Shown: in pieces, positions 26,700-35,439 of the stretch
Layout of the letters: each line of letters opens with the position of its first letter
Numbering within the stretch: the first letter of the stretch is position 1
Virus record (IMG/VR): IMGVR_UViG_3300032086_003078
Location: 24,414-88,413 of that record
Strand: one strand, 5' to 3'
Source of the DNA: a virus
Length of the DNA: 64,000 nucleotides
Program-made: the position numbers and the translations under genes
Notes under the pieces: generated by a model
Seen by the model: the letters and a program-made list of their open reading frames with translations, nothing else
What the model was told of the DNA's origin: nothing
The model's database searches: none

Positions 26700-28567
26700 G
26701 TAATCAAGACCTATCAACACAAATTTTATCAGACATCACAGTCTACATGAAGTACGCTCGCTACTTGCCTGAAAAGCAACGACGAGAAACTTGGGATGAA
26801 CTGGTAACTCGCAACTTGGAGATGCACGTAAAGAAGTATCCCGAACTCAAGGGCGAGATTGTTGAAACTTATAGAAACGTTTTCGACAAGAAGGTGTTGC
26901 CTTCAATGCGCTCAATGCAGTTTGCAGGTAAGCCCATCGAAATCTCACCAAACCGTGTTTTCAACTGTGCTTATGCTCCAGTGGATGATTGGCGAGTTTT
27001 CGGCGAGATTATGTTTTTGCTTCTCGGCGGCACAGGCGTTGGCTACTCTGTCCAGCAGCATCACGTCGATGAATTGCCAGAAATCCGCAAACCCAACCCT
27101 AACCGTTCAAGGAGGTACCTAGTAAATGACAGTATTGAAGGATGGGCTGATGCCGTCAAATATCTTATCCGCAGCTACTTTTATGGTGGCTCAAAGCTAC
27201 GATTTGATTTTAGCGATATTCGCCCTAAAGGTGCTCGCCTTGTAACTTCTGGCGGAAAGGCTCCAGGACCACAGCCACTAAAAGAGTGCCTGGTCAAAGT
27301 AGAGGGTGTTCTCGCAGAAAAGAATGACGGAGACAAGCTTTCAGCTATTGAAGTCCACGATATTGTTTGCCACATTGCTGACGCTGTTTTGGCTGGTGGT
27401 ATTCGCCGTGCTGCTCTCATCTCCTTATTTTCTGCAAGCGATAACGAGATGATCTCAGCCAAGGCTGGCAACTGGTGGGAGACCAACCCACAGCGTGGTC
27501 GAGCTAACAACTCTGCTGTACTTTTGCGGCACAAAGTAACAAAATCATTCTTCCTAGACCTATGGAAGCGAGTAGAGGCATCCAATGCTGGAGAACCAGG
27601 CATCTACCTTTCTAACGACAAAGACTGGGGAACCAACCCTTGCTGTGAAATCGGACTACGACCATTCCAGTTCTGTAACCTCACAGAAGTCAATGTCAGC
27701 AACATCAAGGACCAAAAGGACCTTGAGGATCGAGTTCGTGCTGCTGCCTTTATCGGCACACTCCAAGCAGGCTACACAGATTTTCACTATCTCCGCCCAG
27801 TTTGGCAACGAACCACAGAAAAGGACGCTCTCATTGGCGTCTCAATGACTGGGATCGCCTCAGGACGAGTCCTACAAGATGATATTGATTTGGTTGCTGC
27901 CGCCAATGTCGTCAAGGAAGAGAATGCCCGTGTCGCTCAGTTGATCGGCATTAACAAGGCTGCTCGCACAACCTGCGTCAAGCCAGCAGGAACAACCAGC
28001 CTAGCACTCGGCACTTCCAGCGGTATTCACGCTTGGCACAACGACTACTACATTCGTCGTATCCGTGTCGGCAAGAATGAGCCAATCTACTGGCACCTCG
28101 CTATTCACCACCCAGAACTAGTAGAAGACGAGTACTTCCGCCCACACGATACAGCCGTAATCTCGGTTCCACAAAGGGCACCTGAAGGCTCTATCTTCCG
28201 CACCGAAAGTGCTTTCCAACTTTTGCGGAGAATCAAAAAAATCACTAGTGAATGGGTCAAGGCAGGACACCGCTCAGGTCAAAACGGGCACAATGTCTCA
28301 GCAACCATTTCGCTCCGTGAAAACGAGTGGGTAGATGCCGGCGAGTGGATGTGGGACAACCGAAATGCTTACAATGGTCTTTCAGTTCTTCCCTACGATG
28401 GTGGCTCTTACCAGCAGGCTCCCTTTGAAGACTGCACCAGAGAACACTACGAGACAATGCTTAACACCCTTAAGGATGTGGATCTAACTCAAATTGAAGA
28501 GACAGAAGATAACACAGACCTTAAGGACCAGGCGGCTTGTGCTGGTGGTGCTTGCGAAATCACCTGA
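26696..28567 (+). CDS. Adenosylcobalamin-dependent (class II) ribonucleotide reductase
   Basis: A 623-residue monomeric-type reductase resembling ribonucleoside-triphosphate reductases (usually about 700). The redox cysteine is in VFNCAYAPVD near residue 90. The thiyl and partner cysteines are the first and last of NPCCEIGLRPFQFC (11 residues apart, as in the family; the usual Gly after NPC is Cys here). PAGTTSLALGTSSGIH binds the phosphate. A C-terminal CAGGAC pair (CxxxxC) would shuttle electrons. It makes deoxynucleotides without oxygen and needs host vitamin B12. No separate small subunit is seen. Confidence 0.92.
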   Translation: MSNQDLSTQILSDITVYMKYARYLPEKQRRETWDELVTRNLEMHVKKYPELKGEIVETYRNVFDKKVLPSMRSMQFAGKPIEISPNRVFNCAYAPVDDWRVFGEIMFLLLGGTGVGYSVQQHHVDELPEIRKPNPNRSRRYLVNDSIEGWADAVKYLIRSYFYGGSKLRFDFSDIRPKGARLVTSGGKAPGPQPLKECLVKVEGVLAEKNDGDKLSAIEVHDIVCHIADAVLAGGIRRAALISLFSASDNEMISAKAGNWWETNPQRGRANNSAVLLRHKVTKSFFLDLWKRVEASNAGEPGIYLSNDKDWGTNPCCEIGLRPFQFCNLTEVNVSNIKDQKDLEDRVRAAAFIGTLQAGYTDFHYLRPVWQRTTEKDALIGVSMTGIASGRVLQDDIDLVAAANVVKEENARVAQLIGINKAARTTCVKPAGTTSLALGTSSGIHAWHNDYYIRRIRVGKNEPIYWHLAIHHPELVEDEYFRPHDTAVISVPQRAPEGSIFRTESAFQLLRRIKKITSEWVKAGHRSGQNGHNVSATISLRENEWVDAGEWMWDNRNAYNGLSVLPYDGGSYQQAPFEDCTREHYETMLNTLKDVDLTQIEETEDNTDLKDQAACAGGACEIT

Positions 28568-28569
28568 CC

Positions 28570-28598
28570 TTTACGGAACCAAAAAACTAGAATATAAT
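28570..28598 (+). promoter_or_regulatory. Sigma-70-type promoter
   Basis: TTTACG (28570) and a perfect TATAAT (28593) with a 17-base spacer, in the gap before the 28621 gene. It would drive the small zinc-ribbon gene and the GroES-like gene. Confidence 0.65.
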
Positions 28599-28620
28599 AC
28601 TTAACCGAAAGGAATGTATT

Positions 28621-28854
28621 ATGAGTAAAGATTTAAATCATATCATGCCCTCATATGCATCCAGGGGGCTATGTAAGCGGGAAGACAAAAACAAGGTACA
28701 ACATCGTTGGGTACCTAGCGGTCAGTCCCGTGCTCTCCCTGGAATGCATGTGGGGGTTGAGTGCTATTGCAAACATTGTGGAGAGCGAGAGTGGGGCACT
28801 GTTGCTCGTCAAGAATTTGTTTTATTATCTGAATCTTGGGAGGAGTTAAGTTGA
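28621..28854 (+). CDS. Small hypothetical protein with zinc-ribbon-like cysteines
   Basis: A 77-residue protein with CYCKHCGEREW near residue 50, one CxxC pair plus a Cys two positions before it. A second ligand pair is not obvious (only Cys 18 earlier). It is preceded by a promoter and AAAGGA, and its stop overlaps the GroES-like start. No family recognised. Confidence 0.65.
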   Translation: MSKDLNHIMPSYASRGLCKREDKNKVQHRWVPSGQSRALPGMHVGVECYCKHCGEREWGTVARQEFVLLSESWEELS

Positions 28855-29102
28855 AACCTTTAAATAGAAGACTACTTATAGAGATTAATAAGGAGGAAAC
28901 ACATCAGGGAGCTTTCTACGTGCCTGTAGAAGAAAAGGTAGAAGAATTTGTTACTGCCACAGTTCTTTCTTGTGCTGATGACTGTTCGCAAGACTTCACG
29001 GGAAAGAATGTTGTTCTTCACTCCTTCGGTGTAGAACAAGTAACTGTTCGAGGCGAAACCTATACTTTTATCGGCGAAAATCACCTGATCTGTGCGGAAT
29101 AA
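28851..29102 (+). CDS. GroES/gp31-like co-chaperonin
   Basis: An 83-residue protein. KPLNRRLLIEI matches the first strand of GroES (IRPLHDRVIV-type), QGAFYVPVEE falls where the mobile loop would be, and ATVLSCADD...GKNVVLHSFGVEQVTVRGETYTFIGENHLI follows the rest of the GroES barrel. It would cap a chaperonin ring; T4 uses gp31 this way to fold its capsid protein. Start TTG 28851 is favoured over TTG 28836 because GGGAGGAG at 28838-28845 lies between them. The phage GroEL is 22 kb away at 51261. Confidence 0.78.
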   Translation: MKPLNRRLLIEINKEETHQGAFYVPVEEKVEEFVTATVLSCADDCSQDFTGKNVVLHSFGVEQVTVRGETYTFIGENHLICAE

Positions 29103-29103
29103 A

Positions 29104-29802
29104 ATGAATATATTCAATCCATGGCGAAAGTTTTTGTTACAAGAATCAGGATTCAACAGAATCATGAATATTTTGCAAGGTAAAGTGACATCAGTAGATA
29201 CTGTCGGTTTCTTAACTGGCGAAAACCCCATGGCTCAAAAGATGTCATCTAAGGAGAATCGAGCCCTCAACAAGGAGTTGATGGCTTGGATGCGTGATCG
29301 TGGCTACGGTCCCATTCGCATTCGTGGTAAGTTTGGCAACAAAGAGCGCTCTATGATTATTCCAAACATTACTAGGGAAGATATGGTAGAGGCGGGCAAA
29401 ACATTCAATCAAGAGTCTGTAATCTGGGGGAAGAGAACCGAAAAAGATAAGTTTATTTTCGAATATATTGAGGGCGACAAGACTATTCAGAAAAGAGATG
29501 TTGTTCTTTTTGATAAAGATGTTCAAGCAAGGGAAGATTACTACTCGCAAGAGAGACAATCAGCCGGGCGTAAATTTTATATTCCATTTTTTGATGATGA
29601 GTATGAGATGGAAGAAGGTCAGGAATCAGAATATGATTTGCCTGAATTGACCGAGAGGCAAATCGCCAAACACAAAGAACTTATCCAGGAAATCAATCAC
29701 CGCCTGAAACTCTCTTTAGACGGATTGAGAACAGAGAAGTCTCGCTGGCAGCAGCGGCAGATCGCTCGTCTAAGACTTCGGGAACTAAAGAAGAAACTAT
29801 GA
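29104..29802 (+). CDS. Hypothetical protein, DUF3293-like N-half
   Basis: A 232-residue protein. After a short MNIFNPWRKFLLQES leader, the part KENRALNKELMAWMRDRGYGPIRIRGKFG...QESVIW has the pattern of the small DUF3293 family (function unknown). The C-terminus is a highly basic coiled helix rich in Arg/Gln. The leader resembles the T4 capsid-targeting peptide pattern (FxxFLxE), so the protein might be packed into the head and injected. The ATG at 29104 is preferred to 29092 because it begins after the GroES-like stop. Confidence 0.6.
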   Translation: MNIFNPWRKFLLQESGFNRIMNILQGKVTSVDTVGFLTGENPMAQKMSSKENRALNKELMAWMRDRGYGPIRIRGKFGNKERSMIIPNITREDMVEAGKTFNQESVIWGKRTEKDKFIFEYIEGDKTIQKRDVVLFDKDVQAREDYYSQERQSAGRKFYIPFFDDEYEMEEGQESEYDLPELTERQIAKHKELIQEINHRLKLSLDGLRTEKSRWQQRQIARLRLRELKKKL

Positions 29803-30311
29803 AATCATTTGAACAAAGCTTTCGAGAGTTCCTAACAGAGGCTGAACTGGGACAATATGTGGATGGTGGTCAGGTCACCTTGTTCCACTATACTAAGCAC
29901 CCAGAGGATTCCTTGGTTTTGGACCCAAAATACTTTGCGGATCGTGCGACTCGTAGTGCCTTTAGTAGAAATGAGTACGAGATCAGCCAGGTCCCAAGAA
30001 CTTTTTATTATGTAGATCCCAAGCAGAGGGAGACATTCTTCGGTGCAGGGGTCCCACTTTTTACCACAAAAGTCCCCGCTAGTAAAATATATGATCTAAA
30101 GAATGACCCTGAAGGATACAAAGAAAAGAATAGACATCCAGTTTACGGCTTAAGGAAAGGCGAAGAATGGAATACACTATTAGAGGATATCCGTGAGGAT
30201 TACGACGGAATTTTTTATTCCACCAACAGGTTCGATGTGGTCGCTTGGTTTCAGCCCATCGAAGTTAACAAGGTTTCCCAAGAGGAGCAAGCTCGCCTAG
30301 AAAACGAGTAG
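29799..30311 (+). CDS. Hypothetical protein with capsid-targeting-like leader
   Basis: A 170-residue protein starting MKSFEQSFREFLTEAE, close to the T4 internal-protein targeting pattern (MKTYQEFIAEA-type). The body begins VTLFHYTKHPEDSLVLDPKYF and has FYYVDPKQRETFF and YDGIFYSTNRFDVVAWF. The His-Tyr-Thr start and aromatic strands recall ADP-ribosyltransferase folds, but no catalytic Glu can be assigned. ATGA overlap with the previous gene suggests the two act together. Function is inference only. Confidence 0.6.
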   Translation: MKSFEQSFREFLTEAELGQYVDGGQVTLFHYTKHPEDSLVLDPKYFADRATRSAFSRNEYEISQVPRTFYYVDPKQRETFFGAGVPLFTTKVPASKIYDLKNDPEGYKEKNRHPVYGLRKGEEWNTLLEDIREDYDGIFYSTNRFDVVAWFQPIEVNKVSQEEQARLENE

Positions 30312-30323
30312 AAAGGCATATAA

Positions 30324-30620
30324 ATGAGATTTCAGGACGATTCATACAGCATTGAGGTCGGCACCTTTGTTATGAATAATCATCATGGGCTGTTGAGAAT
30401 GGGCGTTGTAGAAGACATGCGTATCACTGAAGAGGGGTGGGCTATGTATAAAGTAAACTTCCTAGAAGATGAAATATATCAGCGCAATAAAACGTTTCAT
30501 AGTGAGATCTCTGGTAGAGACGAGTTTCAGTACGAACACAGAAGGGATCAACTTGTTAAAGTAAACCCTCAGTGGCTGCAAAATGTTGTAAATGCCTACG
30601 AGGAGATTCAAAATGTCTGA
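30324..30620 (+). CDS. Small hypothetical protein, GDLV/SH3-like family (distant)
   Basis: A 98-residue protein. SIEVGTFVMNN...LLRMGVVEDM followed by a YKVNFLEDE strand and an RDQLVKVNP end repeats the beta-barrel layout of the small KPGDLVR proteins found further on, but with more divergence. Its end overlaps the next start by eight bases. Confidence 0.6.
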   Translation: MRFQDDSYSIEVGTFVMNNHHGLLRMGVVEDMRITEEGWAMYKVNFLEDEIYQRNKTFHSEISGRDEFQYEHRRDQLVKVNPQWLQNVVNAYEEIQNV

Positions 30621-30963
30621 AGATAATAATATAAAAGAAGAGGTTGCGGATGATCTCATCCCAAAGCCACCACCAAAACTAGCACCAAGAGGGATTACCA
30701 GCTTCACAGTTTATCGCCAACAGGATGAAACAGGTGTATCAGGTGAGGGTGTCGTAATCGAGGGTGTTGTTATGGCTACGGGTCAATGCGTTGTACACTG
30801 GCTCTATCCGCCACCCCGTGGAGGTATTGCCATCTTTGATAGTATGAGCGACTTTGTGAAGGTTCATATTGAACCCCACCCAGCGAATCAAACTATTATA
30901 ACTTATCAGGATGGCACTAAAGATGTGTATGGCGAGAAGCCAGAAGAAGAAAGCACTGATTAG
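30613..30963 (+). CDS. Hypothetical protein, Pro-rich N-terminus
   Basis: A 116-residue protein starting at ATG 30613, supported by GAGGAG at 30600-30605. An acidic start, then KPPPKLAPRG, and a beta-rich core (GEGVVIEGVVMATGQCVVHWLYPPPRGGIAIF). Acidic tail EKPEEESTD. The core looks like a small barrel; no family recognised. Last gene before a strong terminator. Confidence 0.6.
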   Translation: MSEDNNIKEEVADDLIPKPPPKLAPRGITSFTVYRQQDETGVSGEGVVIEGVVMATGQCVVHWLYPPPRGGIAIFDSMSDFVKVHIEPHPANQTIITYQDGTKDVYGEKPEEESTD

Positions 30964-31015
30964 AGAATATTAATACTATATATTCTAATTGGAATCCCTG
31001 CCAAGGCAGGTGGCT

Positions 31016-31046
31016 GAGCAGGGAGATGGTGCCCTGCTCTTTTTTT
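31016..31046 (+). terminator. Strong Rho-independent terminator
   Basis: GAGCAGGG (31016-31023) pairs with CCCTGCTC (31032-31039) and is followed by seven or more T. A smaller CTGCC/GGCAG hairpin lies just upstream at about 30998-31009. Confidence 0.92.
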
Positions 31047-31076
31047 GCGTTATAGTTTTTTTGGTAGCTAATTAAA

Positions 31077-31084
31077 TATACAAA
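31077..31084 (+). promoter_or_regulatory. Candidate late promoter variant GCTAATTA
   Basis: GCTAATTA (CTA-N-TTA core) ends 20 bases before GTG 31105 and directly follows the terminator, so transcription must restart here. Confidence 0.45.
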
Positions 31085-31104
31085 GAAGCAAGGAGCTAAG
31101 CATA

Positions 31105-31527
31105 GTGTCGGATTATTTTCAATACCCTCCTGGTCTTGGTAATGTTTCTTCTTACCAAGTTTCTGGTAAGCCCTTCGCCCAAGGTAATTTGACCGCACCA
31201 GCTTCAAGTGGTACTCCAATAAAGGTAACCTTTCCTTCTGTTACAAACTGGGTTAAGGTCTTACCAGTCACTGGGTCTAGTTCTACTCATTTACGCATAG
31301 GATTCTCAGAAAATGGTGTTAAGGGCACAAATTATTTTAGATATTTGGCTGGGAATAATTTTAACCATGAACTGGCTTCTGCTGCGCCACTACAACTAAA
31401 AGTGACAGAATTATATTTTCTTGGAGATGATACAGCAACAGTCAATTTTGATGTCGTTGCTGGTCTTACGGGCATAAATGTCGATCAGATTTCGAATAAT
31501 TGGTCTGGCTCAGTTGGCGTGGGCTAA
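31105..31527 (+). CDS. Probable virion or head-surface protein
   Basis: A 140-residue protein starting at GTG 31105 behind AAGGAG. It is rich in Ser, Thr, Gly and beta-strand residues (WVKVLPVTGSSSTHLRIGFSENG, ELYFLGDDTATVNFDVVAGLTG), like a jelly-roll decoration protein, and almost lacks Cys. It stands alone between a terminator and the next sigma-70 promoter and has a late-type element, which supports a virion role. No family recognised. Confidence 0.55.
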   Translation: MSDYFQYPPGLGNVSSYQVSGKPFAQGNLTAPASSGTPIKVTFPSVTNWVKVLPVTGSSSTHLRIGFSENGVKGTNYFRYLAGNNFNHELASAAPLQLKVTELYFLGDDTATVNFDVVAGLTGINVDQISNNWSGSVGVG

Positions 31528-31532
31528 AAAAC

Positions 31533-31560
31533 TTTACTTTTCTCAGAACTAGTCTATAAT
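31533..31560 (+). promoter_or_regulatory. Sigma-70-type promoter
   Basis: TTTACT (31533) and a perfect TATAAT (31555) with a 16-base spacer, just upstream of the 31585 and dnaE genes. Confidence 0.7.
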
Positions 31561-31584
31561 AAACATATAGAAGAGGAGAGATAA

Positions 31585-31797
31585 ATGAAAGTCGGAGATC
31601 TTGTCAACTTCACAGACCGCAGCCACAGCCTTTATCGCAAGTATTCCAAAGGTCCAGGTGTCATCGTAGACATTGATTATATTGCCAAATACAACCGAAT
31701 GTCCCGCCACAAATATCTTGGAGCAAAGGTCACAGTCCAGTTCCCAGGGCTAGACAAACCATCAGTCGTTACAGAATATTCACTACAAGCAATCTAA
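31585..31797 (+). CDS. Small GDLV/SH3-like protein
   Basis: A 70-residue protein beginning MKVGDLVNFTDRSHSLYRKY, then GVIVDIDYI, AKVTVQFPG and a final TEYSLQAI. This is the strand order of the small SH3-like barrel family that recurs about twenty times in the window. It is the first gene of the dnaE transcript. Function unknown; the fold often binds nucleic acid or protein tails. Confidence 0.7.
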   Translation: MKVGDLVNFTDRSHSLYRKYSKGPGVIVDIDYIAKYNRMSRHKYLGAKVTVQFPGLDKPSVVTEYSLQAI

Positions 31798-31810
31798 AGA
31801 AAGGTTTTAG

Positions 31811-34800
31811 ATGACTAACCGAATTGAAAGCAAAATCCCTTTTGTGGGATTACACGCCCACTCAGGGCTTTCTCCGTTTGACGGACTAGGAATGCCTGGC
31901 GAGCATATGGACTTCGCCTATGAAAACGGAATGAATGCCCACGCTCTCACAGACCACGGGCATATGAACGGACTGTCGTTTCAGGTCGAACATTTGAAGA
32001 AAATGCGAGCAGACGGCAAAGAGTTCCGAGCCTTGTATGGCTGTGAATCCTACTTCATCCGCTCACACAAGAAGTGGCGGCAGATGTACGAGGAGCACAA
32101 GGCTAATCAAAAGCGCCAAAAGAAAGAAGAGTTTGGCATGGTCATCGAGGACGAGGATCGAGGCAAGAAGCGTAATCCGCTCAACAACCGCCGCCACCTC
32201 GTGATGATCGCCCAAAATCAGACAGGTCTAAACAACTTGTTCCAACTGGTATCGGATAGCTATCAGCCTGAGAACTTTTACCGCTACCCTCGTATGGACT
32301 TTGAGATGCTGGATAAGTATAACGAGGGGCTAATCATCAGCAGCGCCTGTATGTCAGGTCCATTGTTCGAAGACTTTTGGAAGAATAGAGACAAGAGCCC
32401 TGACCACGTGCTTGCAGCGATGCGGGACACGATCGCCCAGTTCAAGGAGATCTTCGGAGACAGGTTTTACGGGGAAGTCCAGTGGAATGATATTAAGGAG
32501 CAGCACGAGGGTAACAACCTCATTATCCAAGCCTGCATGGAAATGGGTGTTGAGGTTATCAGCACGGCGGACAGCCACTACCCACGACCTGACTTGTGGA
32601 AAGACCGAGAGATGTATAAGCGCATCGGCTGGGGCGGCAAGATCCCAGAGTGGGCGGACCCTGATAGTCTTCTGCCAGCATCGGTTGACGAGGTGGGCTA
32701 CGAGTTGTACCCGAAGAATGGCGACCAAATGTGGGAGTCTTACAAAAAGTATTCGGGCAAGCACAACATCGAGTATGACGATACTTTTATCCGTGATAGT
32801 ATTGAGCGCACACATCACATCGCCTTTGATCGCTGTGAAGACTTCCTGCCCGATAGCACTGTCCGACTCCCAGAGTTTGTTGTGCCCGAGGGCAAGACAG
32901 CCATCCAGGCCTTGACTTCTGACGCTCTCAAGGGGATGAAAAGTAAGAATCTTACGAGCCCTGAGTATGTTGATCGCCTGAAATATGAACTCAATATTAT
33001 CAACGAGCGTGGCTTCGCTCAATACTTCTTGACGATGAAAGCCATCTCAGACAAAGCCCAAGAGGAAATGCTGGTCGGACTAGGACGAGGCTCAGCCGCT
33101 GGTTCACTCTTATCTTATGTGCTAGATATCACACAAGTGGACCCTATCAAATATCAGTTGCAGTTTGAGAGGTTCCTAACCAAGGGCGGCAGCGGCTACC
33201 CTGATATCGACTTTGACGTTGAAGAGCCAATGCTTTTGAAGGAGCAACTGGCAGAAGAGTGGGGACCGACTACAGTTGTACCGATCAGCAACTTCAACAC
33301 GCTCCAACTTCGATCGCTCATCAAGGACATCGGTAAGTTTTATGGTATTCCGTTCACCGAAGTCAACAAGGTGACTAGCGTGATGATGAGCGAAGCCACT
33401 CCAAAAGCCAAGGCAGCCAGGGGGCAAACTGCTGGCGTCTACACTCCAACATTTGACGAGGTAAAAGAATATAGTGAAACACTCCAAGACTTCTTTGACA
33501 AGTACCCAGAGGTTGCTACTCACGTTGATAACCTCTTCGGCAATATGCGGAGTATTTCTCGGCACGCTGGTGGGGTTGTGGTGGCAGAAAACCTTGACCG
33601 CCATATGCCCCTAATCAACTCTGGCGGTGTCATCCAAACGCCGTGGAGTGAAGGGCAAAACGTCAGGCACCTGGAGCCGCTCGGCTTTATTAAGTTTGAC
33701 CTGCTTGGCTTGTCAACTCTCCGTATGATTTCGGGAGCCATTCGTCACATCCTCAAGCGTCACCAAGGCATTGAGGAGCCAACCTTCGAGCAGGTGAGAG
33801 ATTATTATAATATTCACCTCCACCCAGACGTGATCGATTTTGATAATCAAGAAGTCTGGCGTGAGGTATTCCACAAAGGTAAGTGGGCTGGCATCTTCCA
33901 GATGACTAACGGCGGAGCCCAGCGGTTCTGCCAAGAAGCCCAGCCAACTTCACTTTTGGACTTCGCAGCAGTCACCGCTATTTTCCGCCCCGGACCACTT
34001 AGCGCCAAGGCTCACAGTCTGTATGTTGCGAACAAGTCTAACCCTAGCCAAGTACACTACGAGCACCCAATCATCAAAGAAGTGCTCGGAGATACATACG
34101 GCTTGCTGGTCTTCCAGGAGCAGTTGGCTATGCTCGCTCACAAGTTGGGCGACAACATCTCGCTGGATGAGGGCAACCTTCTCCGCAAAGTCTTGACGAA
34201 AAAGGGAACAGGCAAAGATAAAGTCAAAGACAAATTATATAAAAAGTTTGTCAAGGGCTGTAACAACCACGGACTAAGTGAAGATGTTGCCAAGAATCTC
34301 TGGTCCAAGATGGAGTTTTTCTCAGGCTACGGCTTTAACCTGTCTCACGCTGTCTCCTACGGTGCCGTGTCCTTCCAGTGCGCTTGGTTGAGCTACTACT
34401 ATCCAGTTGAATGGATGGCTGCCTTCCTCGATAAGGAGCCAGAAGACAAGAAAGCAGGAGCGATCAACACTGCCAAGTCCTTTGGTTTTGAGATTGTCCC
34501 GCCAAGCATTAACAAGTCAGGACGAGTCTGGGAAATTGCTGAAGATGGCAAGACTCTGATTCAACCTCTTGCTGGTATCAAAGGTCTTGGCGATAGTGCT
34601 ATCGATCAAATCGTTACTAACCGACCCTTCAGCAGTATTGAAGAGTTCTTATTCAACGAGAACATCACATACTCCAAGCTAAATAAGAAGGCGCTAGATG
34701 TTCTGGTTAGGAGCAAAGCCCTTGATGAATTGATGGATGATAGGTTCACGGGACTAAAGCATTTCTGGTCTGCCGTCGCAGTTGACCGCCCACGCAAGGA

Positions 34801-35221
34801 AAAGAACCTAGTGGAAAATATTGAGTTGTATGCGCCAGAGGGAGACTTCTCCGAAGAAGAGAAGTTGGAACACTTCGCTTCGCTCACAGGCATTTTCCCA
34901 ATCCACGAGATTATGCCGCAGGAAATCCAAGACAACCTAATGAACCGAGGTTGCCCTCCTATCAGCGAGTATGACCCCGACCTACAACTGGTCTGGTTCA
35001 TTCCAAGGGAAGTAAAAGTAAAGAAGACCAAGAACGGCAAGGAATACTGGATTATCCACACCACCGACAGCAATGCCCACGATGCTCGCATCCGTTGTTG
35101 GGGAGTGAAAGAAAACGATAGGATCTCCCTTAACAAAGTGTATGTTGCTAACTTAGAATATAACGAGAAGTGGGGGTTCAGCACCCGCTCGATCAAAAAG
35201 TCATTTAGGAGGCTCACATGA
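31811..35221 (+). CDS. dnaE: DNA polymerase III alpha subunit (DnaE-type, family C)
   Basis: A 1136-residue replicase, full length for bacterial DnaE. The PHP domain has FVGLHAHSG (H15, H17) and LTDHGH (near 47-51), so its metal site looks intact. The palm carries GLGRGSAAGS near 423, PDIDFD near 463 (two catalytic Asp) and FIKFDLLGL near 627 (third Asp). QEQLAMLAHKLG and LLRKVLTKKG follow, and an OB-fold is near the C-terminus. It should be the main fork polymerase in place of T4 gp43. The ATGA stop overlap links it to the next gene. Confidence 0.95.
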   Translation: MTNRIESKIPFVGLHAHSGLSPFDGLGMPGEHMDFAYENGMNAHALTDHGHMNGLSFQVEHLKKMRADGKEFRALYGCESYFIRSHKKWRQMYEEHKANQKRQKKEEFGMVIEDEDRGKKRNPLNNRRHLVMIAQNQTGLNNLFQLVSDSYQPENFYRYPRMDFEMLDKYNEGLIISSACMSGPLFEDFWKNRDKSPDHVLAAMRDTIAQFKEIFGDRFYGEVQWNDIKEQHEGNNLIIQACMEMGVEVISTADSHYPRPDLWKDREMYKRIGWGGKIPEWADPDSLLPASVDEVGYELYPKNGDQMWESYKKYSGKHNIEYDDTFIRDSIERTHHIAFDRCEDFLPDSTVRLPEFVVPEGKTAIQALTSDALKGMKSKNLTSPEYVDRLKYELNIINERGFAQYFLTMKAISDKAQEEMLVGLGRGSAAGSLLSYVLDITQVDPIKYQLQFERFLTKGGSGYPDIDFDVEEPMLLKEQLAEEWGPTTVVPISNFNTLQLRSLIKDIGKFYGIPFTEVNKVTSVMMSEATPKAKAARGQTAGVYTPTFDEVKEYSETLQDFFDKYPEVATHVDNLFGNMRSISRHAGGVVVAENLDRHMPLINSGGVIQTPWSEGQNVRHLEPLGFIKFDLLGLSTLRMISGAIRHILKRHQGIEEPTFEQVRDYYNIHLHPDVIDFDNQEVWREVFHKGKWAGIFQMTNGGAQRFCQEAQPTSLLDFAAVTAIFRPGPLSAKAHSLYVANKSNPSQVHYEHPIIKEVLGDTYGLLVFQEQLAMLAHKLGDNISLDEGNLLRKVLTKKGTGKDKVKDKLYKKFVKGCNNHGLSEDVAKNLWSKMEFFSGYGFNLSHAVSYGAVSFQCAWLSYYYPVEWMAAFLDKEPEDKKAGAINTAKSFGFEIVPPSINKSGRVWEIAEDGKTLIQPLAGIKGLGDSAIDQIVTNRPFSSIEEFLFNENITYSKLNKKALDVLVRSKALDELMDDRFTGLKHFWSAVAVDRPRKEKNLVENIELYAPEGDFSEEEKLEHFASLTGIFPIHEIMPQEIQDNLMNRGCPPISEYDPDLQLVWFIPREVKVKKTKNGKEYWIIHTTDSNAHDARIRCWGVKENDRISLNKVYVANLEYNEKWGFSTRSIKKSFRRLT

Positions 35222-35439
35222 GCAAAAAACTATTTCAAGCCGCTTTGTCGAAATACGAAGCACAACGTGACGAGGCACTAGCTGTTCTTGATGTTTATCT
35301 AAAGAGTTCAGTTGGGATCGGAGAACACTCGAATCTTCTAGAAGAAGTCACTAAATGGACGGAGACTTTGACGGAAGCAGAAGAAAATATTGAAACTATT
35401 AAGCGCCACTTCAGCGCCGGAGGAAAAAACAATGGCTAA
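35218..35439 (+). CDS. Small hypothetical coiled-coil protein
   Basis: A 73-residue helical protein (FQAALSKYEAQRDEALAVLDVYL, then LLEEVTKWTETLTEAEENIETIK). It is translationally coupled to dnaE by a 4-base overlap and could be a small partner, though no evidence ties it to the polymerase. Family not recognised. Confidence 0.65.
   Translation: MSKKLFQAALSKYEAQRDEALAVLDVYLKSSVGIGEHSNLLEEVTKWTETLTEAEENIETIKRHFSAGGKNNG

Noticed and set aside
32354-33022. Long open frame (222 codons) on the minus strand inside dnaE
   Set aside because: It is a mirror of the dnaE coding frame, has no promoter or ribosome site, and all credible genes here are on the + strand.
34606-35217. Long minus-strand frame (203 codons) opposite the dnaE C-terminus
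   Set aside because: Composition reflects antisense of conserved DnaE sequence; no independent gene signals.
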